Source: Calycina herbarum | Taxonomy: Eukaryota; Ascomycota; Leotiomycetes; Helotiales; Pezizellaceae | DNA length: 64,000 bases | NCBI GenBank assembly: GCA_001414485.1 | Contig: LLEY01000118.1 | Location: 62,001 to 126,000 of the forward strand | Direction of reading: 5' to 3' | Part shown: positions 1 to 12,519 of the stretch, in pieces | How positions within the stretch are numbered: the stretch's first letter is position 1 | Layout of the letters: every line of letters begins with the position of its first letter | Position numbers and translations under genes: made by a program | The notes under the pieces: model-generated | The model's input: the letters and a program-made list of their open reading frames with translations, nothing else | Databases searched by the model: none | Told to the model about the DNA's origin: nothing

Positions 1-423
1 TCTTTACGAAGCTAGCTTACATTATTATCTCCTCGGTGGCGGGCGATGACACTGATGGCGGATGATAAACGATCAGAAATATTCTTATTAGCGAAGGCAG
101 ATATCAAATAACGAAAAACAAAATTATTATCATTTGCTGCATTTGTATGGTGATGATTAGGATGTTGAATATCTCTATTATCATGTAAATTTCCTTGCTT
201 CTTTTCTTTCTTACCTACATTCTCAATTCCCCCAAGCGAGTTGTTGATGGAGTAAGGAAGTGGAAGGGAGATGAGTCGCCTCGGTACATATGTAAGATAT
301 TGATATTGCCATTTCCCTTCCTCACTAAAAAGGCAGTCATTTTATGTGTTTTCTTCTTCGAAAATATTTACAATATCAATTTATCCAACATATCTAGCTA
401 GCTACATGTGGGCAGAGAGAGCC

Positions 424-444
424 AAGTCGCAAGTCGCAAGTCGC
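424..444. repeat. Tandem repeat, AAGTCGC x3
   Basis: Three perfect copies of a 7-bp unit, followed by AAG. No function is evident. Confidence 0.8.
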
Positions 445-614
445 AAGGTAGAATTCGGTATCGCCTCGAGGAAATCATGCGCGCGAGGCTGTTTTTTTCT
501 TTCTTATTCAGCAGGAGTGGATGGTTCTCGCCTCGTGAGGCGGTGAGAGTCGATGAGGTATCGCACCCGACTGACTACCTCATCGGTTGGGGGCTTATAC
601 ACCTTGATTTTTCC

Positions 615-638
615 CATTCCCATTCTCATTCTCATTCT
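615..638. repeat. Tandem repeat, CATTCY x4
   Basis: Four copies of a 6-bp pyrimidine-rich unit (one CATTCC, three CATTCT) in the gene-poor upstream region. Confidence 0.8.
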
Positions 639-1230
639 CGTCCCCGTGAATAAGGCGCGAGGCTGGAGGAACTGAGGAAGTAGGGATGGATGGGCGGAGG
701 GAGAGGGTGTCCAGATTAGGATATCGAGAACTGAAAATCGAGGCTAGAGAAGGGAGGGATATATCGAAAAGCCAAGGGCAGACGAGAGGAAAGAGACAGA
801 AAAAGAGAAAGGGGACTCGCATCATCCATACTCATCAAAACTATAAACACATACCCATCTAACTTCACGTTTCTTCCCAATCTTGTACCCCAATTCCCCA
901 TTTCATGTCCCCATTCCACCTTTCCCTCTGCATATCTTTTTTCACGTCTGTTTATTTATTCTCCGCTGCGATCTTCGTTTCGTTTCGTTTCGTCTCGTTC
1001 GATTGTTTCTCGTTCTGCCTTGGAATGGGAATGTCAGTCTAAAGTTGTCAATCTGTTCGCCTCATCCTATACCCGAGATGTGCGAAGAGGCGAAGAGGCG
1101 GAGAGGGTGTGCGATTCGCGGACTCGTACATTTTTTCCATTATGGGTTTTGATGCGTGAGATTTGCATTGATTATTGGAAGGCTGTGTTTTTTTTTTGGG
1201 TACCTGAGGAGGAGGATGGGGATGGGCGTG

Positions 1231-1239
1231 TATATAAGG
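1231..1239 (+). promoter_or_regulatory. Candidate TATA box (TATATAAGG)
   Basis: A good TATA match on the plus strand. It lies about 700 bp upstream of a canonical plus-strand intron (1928-2011), so the two together suggest a transcript starting near 1260. Nothing else confirms promoter activity. Confidence 0.35.
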
Positions 1240-1927
1240 AGTGCTGCTTTCTCGATCGAAGGGTTGTTGTGTCATTTTGTTGGAGATGGTATGGACTTGT
1301 CCTTATGCCGTTGGTGCTGTGAGTTTTTGTTGGGTTTGTTGGAGTTGAAGAAGTTTTGTGTCTGAGGAGTTGGTTTGCAAAAGCTAGAGAGTCGTGAAAT
1401 TGGGTTCGAAGAGTCGTCTTTGAAGCGTTCGTTTTCGACGACGAGTTGGTTGGGACGAAGATATGTTGAACTGGGCAAGGGGAGTTGGGTTTGGAGAGTT
1501 GGCCTTCAAGAAAGGTTGTGTTGAAGAAGAGTCAGATCTGATGAAAGATTTTTTTTCGAGGAAGGGTTGCAATGGTAGCGGAAGAAGTGTGTTGGGAAGA
1601 GAAGAAGCGGCAGGAGTTTCGACTGCGAAGCAACACACACGGATATCTACACCGACAATATGAGACGGGCTGAAGTTCTGTTCTGTGGGAATGTCAGAAG
1701 CTGATGTCAGCGTGGAAGGCAATGTGTCTTTGAGGCGGAGTAAGGGAGAAGGGGGCAAGTTATCTTCACGACTGCCTTTGGGGGTTTTGGGGGATATGAA
1801 ATGATTGGGCCTGCTTTTGCTACTAGCAAAAAAGGAGCCTTTGAATATGGATTCCTACACAACTATTCGACATATTTCCTACTGAGGAGATACCGATATA
1901 TTTTTTCGCGCTCGGATTATACTCGAG

Positions 1928-2011
1928 GTAAGTTCCCTTGTTCCCCCTCGAGGTATGCCAATGCTAACTCTTCAACTCTTCAACTCTTCAACTCTTCAAC
2001 ACTGGCTACAG
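1928..2011 (+). other. Predicted spliceosomal intron in a non-coding or leader transcript
   Basis: 84 nt with GTAAGT at the 5' end, GCTAAC branch site at 1963-1968 and CTACAG at the 3' end, all close to the fungal consensus. The short ORF around it (1801-2073) stays open after splicing but has no recognisable domain. The intron therefore probably belongs to a long 5' leader of the downstream Myb-like gene or to a separate non-coding RNA. The branch site is followed directly by the AACTCTTC tandem repeat. Confidence 0.45.
1966..1997. repeat. Tandem repeat, AACTCTTC x4
   Basis: Four perfect 8-bp units inside the predicted intron, between branch site and 3' splice site. They form its polypyrimidine-like tract. 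Confidence 0.85.
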
Positions 2012-5000
2012 TATGTATGATGGATTTCGCGACTCGTCAAGTCGTTTGTTTAGGTGAGGATTGGGATTCGTGATTCGAATTGTGTACGTCGAGGACTTTG
2101 GAGTGATCAGTGCTCATCAGATCTCTCCCAGTTGAAATCTTCTGCCGAGTCAATTCGACATTCCTTGGGACGTTAGGAGATAGCACAAACTACCCCCGGT
2201 TTATACCTAACCTAGACTCCGTCAGCTAATAATGGTCTCGTATCTAGCACATTTGCACCACCAGCGACGTCTCGGCTCCCCAAGGAAATGCTCCTCTTCT
2301 AGAACTGTGCCAGCAGGGGAATATTTTCATTGAGACGGTATTCGATGTATTCGGTAGTCGTTTCGTAATCGAGGCTGTTCTTTGTTGGGGGGGAGGAATG
2401 TTTCGATAATTCGACGTTATTCGTACGATTCCAACGAGCACCAACATTACCAAATGCTTTGTGCCTTGTGCCACTTTGGAATCGACCAACTAACTCGGCA
2501 TATGTGTTAAAAAGTTTTCTTCTTTCTTTGGTGCGGATTTGCTTACCGAGAGTCGGGCCCGAAGGTGTTCGCAGCGAAGATGGGAACTGACATTGATGTT
2601 TTCTAGGAATGACACCTTGCTTGTTGGTTCCATTTGCATCTTTGGATCGCCGGTCATTCATTCCTCGAGGAGGGGAAGCATTGCTCATATTTCACTCCTC
2701 TTTGAAGGTGGTGTGACCTTCCCGTCGAGTTGTTGCCCTCACTGTTGGTCTTGTGCCGGGCCTATGTTGGAAGAATGCGCAAGACACTTGCCAATTGCGC
2801 ATTGCGCACGATTTTGGATGGGGACACAAAGGGTCGGTTGTCAATTGAGTTTTGGCAAATTGATGAAGAATGGAAGTGCCCGGTGGCGATATTGATGTTG
2901 TTGTTGGGAAGCATCTCCTTTCCCAAGATGCAGTGAGGCATCGTCGTAAACGGCAGCAGCCACCACCAACACAGGGTGTACAGTTGACAACACCCGCACA
3001 ACACGCACCTGAGCCGAACTGAATTTTAGGTGCCAACCACGGGGTCTTTCGACTTTGCTTCTAAGCTCAATTCTCTCACATCGTCAAGTGTAGCCAACTC
3101 GCCGATACCAGGAAGCCAATTACCACTGGGCACTCGCTCTGCTGTGTGTACCGTCTTGCTGGATTTAAGCCTATCCACTTGGGGCACCATTGCAGTGAAA
3201 AAAAACGGATATTGCTGCATGCAATGTTTATCCTTCTTTGGGTTCGTGTGTTGGTGTTGGCCAAGATGCCGAAGTAGACGGAAAACATGATTGCGAGGAT
3301 CAAAAACGTGGATTCTTACCGTTACCATGCGGACACACACGGCCGCCCTGCGCAAATGGAAGAGGACAAATGGAAGGAGGCTATTTCAACGTCGTGCTGG
3401 GAAAATGAAGACGGAAGAGGCAACTCGTCAATTTCTTTCACTGGAATTCCCCTCGTCTTCCGCACGCGAGCTTTGTTACGCCGTCGCTTCGAGCTTGGGC
3501 TGGATGCCATTACCATCGTCAACATCCTGGTGATGTTGGAATGCCCTCATTTGGAGTTCCTGGTCTCCATCCCGAGGTTTGTGATCCATCCTACTGCGCC
3601 CATATTAATTTATACTGATACTCTGTTCTTTATTCCGTATAGTCTTCGGTATTCCATGCCGCTCTCTCACCGCCTGTATGGCTGGAACAAATTCCCAGGT
3701 CTTCGATCTTTGCTAAAGGTGTAATCACCGAGCCCCAGACGCATGTGTAGTCTTTGGGAGCCTAGATCTCGGTTGCGGTCAAGTCCTGGGAGGCAGTGCT
3801 ACATACAACACCATGGATTCGACTTTTGCACTTTAAACTTTGGAAGCAGCCTTACGGGAAATTTTGAAACATAGGCTTGAGACCACGATCCAGTTATCTT
3901 CCACACCAAATTGAGATCTCCTCGAATGGTACCTTATGAAGAATGTCAACCCAACCAACAAATAACGGTTCTGGATGCACATCATCTTATTCTGCAATCC
4001 TTCCATGCATCGCAACAACTGTCTTTGGAGGCGCGAGGTCGAATCGAAATCGAGTTGTTCTGTTGGAAGTTTTTACTACTCTCGGGAAAATTGTTCATGG
4101 TGGCATATTGGTTACACAATCAATAATCAAGGCAACTTACTCCGATGCCCCCTTCAGCGACATGACTTTACCCTCCGGGTGAACATCGCAAGAACTTGCA
4201 GCCTTTCGGTTGGCTGTCACACTCTCAGACGAGCTTTTTAATTCGAATCACACAGAAACGAAATTAGCTCGCGTAGCCCCTGATGCTCAAGACGCTGAAT
4301 ATATTTGAGGTTTGAAAATCCATCTTTCAACTGCAAGTGGACGCTCCTCTCCGGATGTCTTGAACAAAGGGGCTGTTGCAGTAGCGTTATGAGCTCATGT
4401 CGCAAAGATGACTCGACGCACTGTCACTGTGTCACACAAAGGGGGAGCCGATGCTCAACATGGCTGCAATCCCTGGAAATCCTCGGAGTTCGACCTAGAA
4501 AAGAGCCTTCGCTAGGCTGGAAGCCAAGCAAATCAGAACAGGCTGATCAAAAGCTGTGCGATCTTGGCAAACGACTTTCATCAAGGCTAAGAGAGCTGCC
4601 TTAAAATAGGGGCATGGAGATCTACGATACAGGCCGGAATCACTCCCGTTATTGGTTATGGCATGGGATAAGCGGCATGTAGGGGAGGACGTACTATGCT
4701 CCGTGCACACACTCCCCTTAGAAAGTCTCTCTCTTAGCGGGATTTATTTCAATTTTTTGAGGCGTGCATGAAATCGCACCAGGTGCCGCGATCGATGTTC
4801 AAGGGCGTTTAATCTGACGGAGTCATCACGAAGACTTAGATTCCAGACGATCTCGTCGTGCACAAATGTGCCACGAACCGGCCTCTACGAGATGTCCCAT
4901 CGAATGCTGTGACGTGTGGCCACGATGGGTTATGCACTGCACAAGGTCTTAACCCCCAAAGTAAGCTTACCCTCTCGAAATATCGTGGTGTAAAGGAGGG

Positions 5001-8000
5001 GAGAACCATTGCGCTGGGCTTGAGATTTTGCCGCGAGACGATGGGCAGCCCCTGTCAGCTGCGCTTCGTTGGACTAACCTCTGTTTTCCAACTACCATCG
5101 ACGTTAGACCAACTATATTCTTCCGCGAAAAGATTTCGTACATTGGGGATCAACGCCTTGCTATCCATCAATTTCCAAGCGGCGTAAGGAATTTTACCTC
5201 CAGGGAACCACGACGCAGAGGTCACAAGGTGACTTTTACCAGGTTGAGGGGGGATGGGCGAGTGCTTGACCTGGAGGCGGCCTTTGTCTATCAGTTTCTG
5301 CCTTGGTGGGGTGACTCCAATCCGCGAACAACCATCGAAACAAAATAGGACGCCGGTGCTACACGGTGTATTTCGAAGAAGCCATTCTTTGGTATATCTC
5401 CTGTCTGTCTCCATAGAACTGCCGCCTAAGGTTGCCTGTTTACAGTTTACAAGCACCACCGTCCACTACAAGTACCTCCGAACATATTTCGACACGTACC
5501 ATTGCATATGATAGATCAATCCTTTTCCTGGGTCAACTAGACCTACAGTAGGCAAACGAGCTCGGAGTCTCCTCAGACCGAGTAGAATTCCCATTTTCCG
5601 GATGCATTCCTTTCGACGAATTGAGCTATTTCTCTCAGTTGAGAGAACTGAGTGGATTGATACGGGTGCACAAGTGACGTGTATGGCGGATATTTTGGAG
5701 TATTCCCGACGGAGTGGTTCGGTGAAGACACTAATGGTGTTCTCCTCGTATTTTATGTCTTTCTGTCCAGTAACCATAAACTACTGCTTTCTCCGGCGTG
5801 GGGATCCTTTTCAACTGGCGCTTGATTTTAAGTCTGTCTTCGGAGTCCACGATGCAGCTTTGACCGGATTGGGTTGCAACTCGGTGTGACAAGCCTGTCA
5901 CTTGGCGATTGGGGGCGGACGCTGGGTGCCCAAAGAGGAAGCTGATGCTGGTTCTTGACAAGCCATTGCAGGCTCATGCTGGCATCACGCTTATTTTGCC
6001 AGCCTGTCAGAAGCTGTCGTTCGTCGGCTGTGGCCTTGGTCCTGCACTGTGCCACAAACGCAGCGATATTCACACGATGTGTGCCCTGGAAAAGCGCGCG
6101 GTTACAGTTGATAGGCTCACAGGGCTGCAGCTCCCTGCTCATCCGTGGCTGCCCCTACAGTTCTGACTCGATTCATTTGCTCTCTTGAGGAGGCCTTGTC
6201 TCATTTGGACCCGACAGTCTGGTCGCTGGGACGGTGGCTTGTCGGCCGACTGGGACCCTTGCTGGCTAAGCAGAGGGTTGAGCACTCAGTGGTCCCCTTC
6301 CCTTCGGTCGCGGACCACTGAACTCTCTTTCTTTGTTTAATGTCACGTTACCCATTTGGATCCTGCTAGTCTATGCATCCCCATGCCGAAACGGTGGCTG
6401 CCGTTGCCCAGAGATGGGAAAAGATGGGATGGGGAAGCCAGGTTCAAATCGCGGGAAAAGGAAAATTTCTGGCGAGCGACGATGTAAACAAGAAGAGCGA
6501 GCCTCACAATCCCCCCCTGCAACAAATCCGCGGAATTAAAACTGACTGCAGCGCAGTAATGCAAATTTCCAGTTGTTCGGAATCCCAAATTGCTCGGAAT
6601 AGCAAAGATAAACTCAATGACAGACGCAGATAAGCGCTGCGGACAGAATGCCGGGCCGAGATTTGCGGATTTTCCGAATAGAGACATCAAGAAATGGTTC
6701 CATCTCTTGCCGAGGGTTACTGGAGTTGCAATGGCTACTGTATTAGCTTGATGCTGGCTGCTGCCCATCCGTTGCGTGTCGCTCTGGCTCCCCGCGGGGC
6801 TGGAATGCAGACCCCTCAGGGGATGAACCATTTAAAGCCTTGTGCATCATATGCAGTCTAGTCTCGGCCCCTCGGTCGCTCGAACATGTTCTATTCAGGG
6901 TCGCACCGCAGCATGGGAGCCGCATGGGCAGGTCGCTTCCTTTAGCCCCCGTTTGAGTGTTGACGACCGAATGCAAAGCACACGGGAAACGTCCTCAACA
7001 CCATTATTCAGTGGAAAAACTCTCTGACCACTCCCTTCAACTCATCCTCGCTCTCAACCGCCGTTGCCCGCCCTCCATCATTTCCAGCCAACCAGAAAAG
7101 AGCTTGAGAGTAAGAGTTGCAGGGCTCTCATGCACACGCCCACCCCCCCACAGCCAAAATTGTCTGTTTTGGGGTTAGAACATCGACCATCTGATGATTT
7201 CGCAGCTGCTGATCACCGGATAGCGAGATATCCATGAAGCTCAATCTGAGATTACTACGGTGCCTATGGTGCCTACGATGGCTACGATTGCCCTGGATTG
7301 TGATGTCGATGGACCCGATATATCCTTCAGCTGTGACGTGGCGAATCACTGCTGCAATACAGGCGGCCAGTTTTCTGGCCCAGCAGCGTATCTCGTCCTA
7401 TCCTGCTCTGCTCTGGGTGTCTTCTGAGTCGTTTATGAGTCTTTCCTTCCAGGGTTTACTGCTACGCTTCCGTATCCTGCCCTATAATGAGTCTATTGAC
7501 GTCTCCATTTCGCCTCTGACCGTGCGTCCTAGCCTTTTAGCCGATGCCCAACTCTTTCGACTAGATGAACAGCCGCAAGTGCTGAGATTAGCACCTGAAA
7601 TTTTCAATGCCGCCTTTCTGATATTGCGGCATGAAGATGATAATGAGGGAGAAAGGAAAATTACGGAGTCAGGTTTCTTTTCCTGCTGCACAGGCGCCCC
7701 AGCCAATCAAGACCTTGCTGGCGGCAGTCAGTCCGTTGTTCCGAGAGGTGTTGATGGTGCCCGAGTCGTCCGAGTCGTCCGAACTCGTCTTCATCCCCGC
7801 CCGCATCGGCTGTCGTCTCTAGTGCGTCGCTCACCCCCCCTAATCATCGCTCAAAATCCTCATTGCAACCAACAATCTTGCAACACCATGATAAACAAAC
7901 ATCTCGCGCCTGGGGCGCATATTTAGGGCAGAGCCGTTATGAAAAATGCCATGCGCCGAGAAAAAGAGACGAGACGCAGGCGGGGCAGGGCAAGGCAGGG

Positions 8001-9647
8001 GCATAGCGGCCTCGCATCGTCACCAGCATGGCAATTTGCAGCCGTGATCCAGCCCAGCCCAGTATCAAGAAACAGTCACCCTGCTGGGGAATACGGAGCA
8101 CCTATCTTTGCTGCTAGTCATCATCCTCAAGTTCTCATAGGGCACTATTCGAAGCAGTGTACTTTCTTTCTCCTCGTCACTTGAAAAAAAGACCCCATCC
8201 AAGCAGTCTGATAAGACTCCAAAGTGGTCAATCCCAGCAGTACCACCGTGATTTTCTCCCCCAAGGTCAACCTCCAGCTAACTCCGATCCGCTGTGGGAA
8301 TACGTAGAGAATGGAGTGGAGTGGCACGGCCCATATGAGTATGGGCTCCGGCCCTGTTACAAATAGCAGATCTTTATGCCCCAGACAGGGGCAGCTCTTT
8401 CCACCCCATCATCTACCGCACATTGATCACAATGGGTGTTCACTGCTCACTCATTGCCCATCCTCACCTTGCTGTTGTCTAGATTGCTCATCATCCTCGA
8501 CTGGCCTTCAGCAGCTCTGTTCACCCTGCACCTCAATTCATAGCTCAGGGGACGGAGGATTGCCCCATCGCCCCACCCCCTCTTCGTCAACGGTCATGTT
8601 GGACCTCAACTCAACGTGCTCGCCAATCGTACCCAAGTAGTTTCGTAAAAACGTACGTGGGTTGTGCTACGCACCCTGAAAGAAGCTTGAAAATAGAAGC
8701 ACGAACTTTGACAAATTTTCCAAACCCATCGAGTTGGAAACCCCCATTTCTTTCTAATCTTGCTGTAGCTTTGTAGACCAATCTAAAAGAGCTGTCTGAG
8801 CAACAGAAGTGCCGTATGGGTTCGCTTCCCAGCAGCGCGACTCGGCGGTTACACGATGGATGCATCTAAGAGAAGGGCAAGGGAACGCACTGCAAGGATC
8901 ACCACGCCCACCGGCAGCCAAATACCCCCCTCATCCTCAAATCCGTCCCCCATCACACACCCTCTTGCTATTGCCACGCTTACTGGCGAAGCGGGCATGC
9001 ATCAGTTCGTCTGGGCACAAAACTGGCACCTCAGCCTACTAATGGTCCTTTTCGAGGCCACCCGGGCTGGGTCTTTGTCCTGGGCCTCCATGTTTCTTCT
9101 ATGAATCCTGGTTAAACAAGACTATAGTGCCTACGCACTCCCAAGTCCATTTCAGTTTTCACATTTTTCACTCCACTTCCATACACCCCTACCCCACTAC
9201 CCAGAAGCTACCATCCCTAGCTCTAACCCTTCTAGGCTTGGGTCATTCAAGCCGTGCGGTCCCGTTACGCTAAATTCAGAATTATTTTTCTGCCCTATAG
9301 GTGCAAGGCTCAGACAGGCATACACCTCCCCTTGAGCCCTCGTTCGCATATATATCCTTGGACCGCAATCCATTGCTAGGCAGATTTGATTTTCTTCCCC
9401 GGATGTTATCTAGGAACATCTTTTGATGCTCTCCATTACCTCGGAAAACCCAGCACCATCATTTAACTTTGACCAACACGAATGCATTAACTTGACGTTG
9501 ATCATTTTTCACGTTAAAGAAGCGCGCCACCCACACCAGCTGTTATCAAACTTTACTTTACTTTTATCTTTCCGAACTGCTCACGTCCTCGTCAAAGACT
9601 GGTCCAAGTTACGAGTCTAGCTGTGACACCAAAACACCGCCATCCAA

Positions 9648-11756
9648 ATGTCTTCCACAGCAGAGAATGCCTTTAGTATTCAGCCGGGACCTACCCTTCA
9701 TCATACCCACAATATCCATAACAACCCAGAAACTCCCTCTAGTGCCGTACGTTTTCAATCTTGTTATCTGGTGGGAATAGAGTTCATTTTCCCATCATGT
9801 CTAACATTTCCACAGGTTTCATCGTTCAATATGCCAGCAACATACGGCTCTCAACTTATTACGCCATCCACCCCTTATATCCCAAGAACAAATTCCCCTG
9901 TGGTTCACAGAGAAAAGGCAATCAAATTGTCACCATCACGTCAATCACCCATCTTCTCCCAGTTTCCAGAGGACGATGGATACGGAGGCTCCAAATACAA
10001 CGAGCCTATCAAATTCAAAGAATCGACGCTTCAGGTTGCAAGTCCCGATAGTGGGTTGACTGGAGCGACTTGGTATTGTGACAACCCATACTTTGGCTCT
10101 TATGGAGTATCAGCAACAGCCGGTACAACATCTGGACATACCTCTGTAGCGTCACCCCCATCTAACCAACCCCAACAAAGCCCAAATCTCAACTCATCCG
10201 GCGGTTTCAGCAACGGCAATAGAAATTCTCGACAACCTACACCACAAAACAACAACTATAGAACCCAAAATAACGCACCCACTTTGATTGCTCCTAACCC
10301 AGCATCACTCCGGAAAGACTCGACGGGAGGATATCGACAAAACTCTTTAAGTTCTGGTTATCCTTCGCAACATTCTACCCCAAGATCACAAGGCCCACAG
10401 CAAATGCCATTTCACCATCAGGATCACATTAATGCACTTCCTTCTTCCGGATCGAGGAAACGAAAGACGCCCGATTATGCCCTCGACCCGGATATTCTTG
10501 CGGCCGTGGATCTCACAACAGAAGAAAGCCTTCTTCTCAAACTCACGGAAAAGGACCAGCTGCCTTGGAAAGAGGTTGCCTCTGCCTTCAATGAGAAGCT
10601 GAACAAGGATATGAAGGTTCCAGCGTAAGCAACATTCCTCTCCATACCCTCTTCCAAGTCCATAGCCCATGAGAAACATGGTGCTAACTTGTTGTTTTGC
10701 AGATTACAAATGCGCAAGAAACGCTTGGTATATATGCCCTTTTCCTCTTCATATCTTGCACTGCACATTCTTAAAATTAAAGAAACCAACTGACTCGAGA
10801 TTCCTGCTTTCAGCTCGAAAAAATGAGTAAGCTCACCCCTCTTCGCACCCTCTTCTCGGTCCATGTTCAGGAAGAAATAAGCTCTGTACTAATTTATTGA
10901 AGAAAATTGGCCCGAAGCTGAGGTAGAGCCTTCATACCGTTGTCACCCCCATTCCTCCCTCTCCTTCGTTTTCCAAGACCATTACTAATACCCACCCTAG
11001 GAACGAGCTTTAGTTATGGCTATGGAGAGTTATGAAAAGAACAAATGGAACAACATCGCACAAGACATGATTAACTACGGATCCACCGAAAACTGGACCA
11101 AAGAAGCCGTTCAGAGGAAATGGTATGAGATCCACCCGGAACTCGAAGAAGCGCGATATCCCATCAAGGCTTCTCCCGAATACGATATCTCCATTCGACA
11201 ATATCAACACCAGGGATCCAATTTTCATCCTTCTTCTTACCCCAGTTATGATTATTCGCCATCTGTTCAGCACCATCGGTCCTACTCTTCTAACGCCATG
11301 TCGAGAACAACAAATATTTATGATACCCAACTTCCTCCTTCGCACCCACTCCATGCCGTCCAGCAGGCGATCCAAAAACTTCCCGCGAGCTCGGGAACCG
11401 AATCTTCGACGTCGACGGGAAATGTACAACATCACAGCTTGATCCGTTCCTCTCCACCATTACTCCCTCGTGAGATGGACCATATCACCCAGCGACACTC
11501 TTCTACCTCCTCCTCTGTGCCTTCTTCCTCGACTACGATGAGTGGTATTAGTACAGTGACCATGGACGAGGTTCACTCTCGAGCCGAAGAGGAAAATCAT
11601 ACTCAGCAGGCTATTTATCAGGAGCAGCAGCAAAGAGTGTTCGATGAGCTGAGAGAGGCGGAACGGAAAAAGGCACTTCATGAGGTTGGTGGACTGAGAA
11701 GCACAGATACGATCAAGGGATCGGGTGGTGGCGGGGAGAGAAAGATGACACCTTGA
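9648..11756 (+). CDS. Myb/SANT-like DNA-binding regulator, six exons, 573 aa
   Basis: Joined exons 9648-9746, 9816-10624, 10703-10727, 10814-10826, 10903-10922 and 11001-11756 give one open frame. All introns are GT..AG, 69-86 nt, with CTAAC/CTGAC-like branch sites. Residues 1-245 are low-complexity and rich in Ser, Pro, Asn and Gln; a basic RKRK patch (247-250) may be a nuclear signal. Two Myb/SANT-like helical units follow: about 262-312 (LTEKDQLPWKEVASAFN then RKKRL) and about 316-372 (WPEAEERALVMAM, KWNNIAQDM, AVQRKWYEIHPE), each with spaced tryptophans. A Glu/Gln/Arg-rich helix (about 515-553) could form a coiled coil. Likely a nuclear DNA-binding regulator; target genes are unknown. The first ATG was chosen because exon 1 stays in phase; an ATG in exon 2 (MPATYG) is an alternative start. 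The exon structure is my inference from splice consensus and domain continuity. Confidence 0.85.
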
Positions 11757-12519
11757 TTTTGGTTTTGCTTTCTTGATATATGTTTTATACCTTATTTGAA
11801 TTTGGATGGAAAAGGAGTTGGAAACTGGGAAGGGTAGGATGGGAGGGGAGGATATCTAGATGTTTTCTTGCTTAGTTCATTTCTATACGTTTACTTGGAC
11901 AGCTCATTGTTGTTTCATTTTAGTTTTTGGATCGCTTATACATCCCTCGTTCTTTTTTGTTCTCTCTGTTTTCTTCACAGATGATAGGATCTTTCTTTGG
12001 GAAACTTGGGCATTTTCTTTTTTTGGCTAGGGAGATAAACTGGCAGGGCATTGGAATAGCGTGATCACGGATCTGGAAGCATTCTCTTAGTTGATAGTAA
12101 TGTTATTGTTTGTTAACCTCACTCTTTGACTGTCTTGACTCATCTTCACGGAGAAGCCGAGGAGATGGATAATTGAAAGGAGCTGAAGATATGAGTACAT
12201 AAAATAGATTAAGGGCTGAAAGTATGACTGTAGATCTTGGGCGAGGCATGTCACCGAGTAGGTTTATGCCTCTTTCTATTTGGAGATAGGTATCATTGGG
12301 TGGGAAGTGATAGGTAGCAGCGCATGGGGATGACCTGGTGTTTGTGTCATGGATCATGTGACCGATTTCGAATGTCAAAGCCTGGTACTGGAGACTCAGA
12401 AACGCGAAGAGCACGCAATCCCAAAGTGTACCGGACCAGTTAGTTAGAAGTGGGGGTAGTAGGTATCAATACATCACAACATTTCATTTTACAAAATACA
12501 ATTACCATCACCAAAATCA
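11757..12519. other. Intergenic region after the Myb-like gene
   Basis: Likely 3' untranslated and terminator sequence, T-rich up to about 12120, then unassigned sequence leading into the broken DUF3604 gene. I see no ORF with a recognisable product. Confidence 0.6.

Larger units (their letters stand above)
1..9647. other. Long region without a supported gene, upstream of the Myb-like gene
   Basis: About 9.6 kb of normal-composition sequence with only short overlapping ORFs on both strands and none with a recognisable domain. It contains pyrimidine-rich stretches (about 840-1015), simple tandem repeats, a TATA box at 1231 and a canonical intron at 1928-2011. This is what the distal promoter and long spliced leader of a fungal developmental regulator, or a long non-coding RNA, can look like. 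That reading is inference; no transcript can be seen from the sequence. Confidence 0.6.

Noticed and set aside
1384..1758. 124-codon minus-strand Ser/Pro-rich frame
   Set aside because: Low-complexity antisense of purine-rich DNA; no domain.
420..2000. Short tandem repeats considered as a CRISPR array or regulatory array
   Set aside because: Units of 6-8 bp without spacers; ordinary simple repeats in a eukaryotic genome.
2299..2688. 129-codon minus-strand frame
   Set aside because: Composition is protein-like, but there is no family match, no convincing neighbouring exon and overlapping frames on both strands; too weak to list as a gene.
3287..3724. 145-codon plus-strand frame
   Set aside because: No domain, overlapped by other frames, no splice context.
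7234..7926. 230-codon plus-strand frame upstream of the Myb-like gene
   Set aside because: No recognisable domain, biased low-complexity ends (Leu/Arg/Trp and Arg/Pro-rich), no splice or promoter support; likely chance in a long non-coding region.
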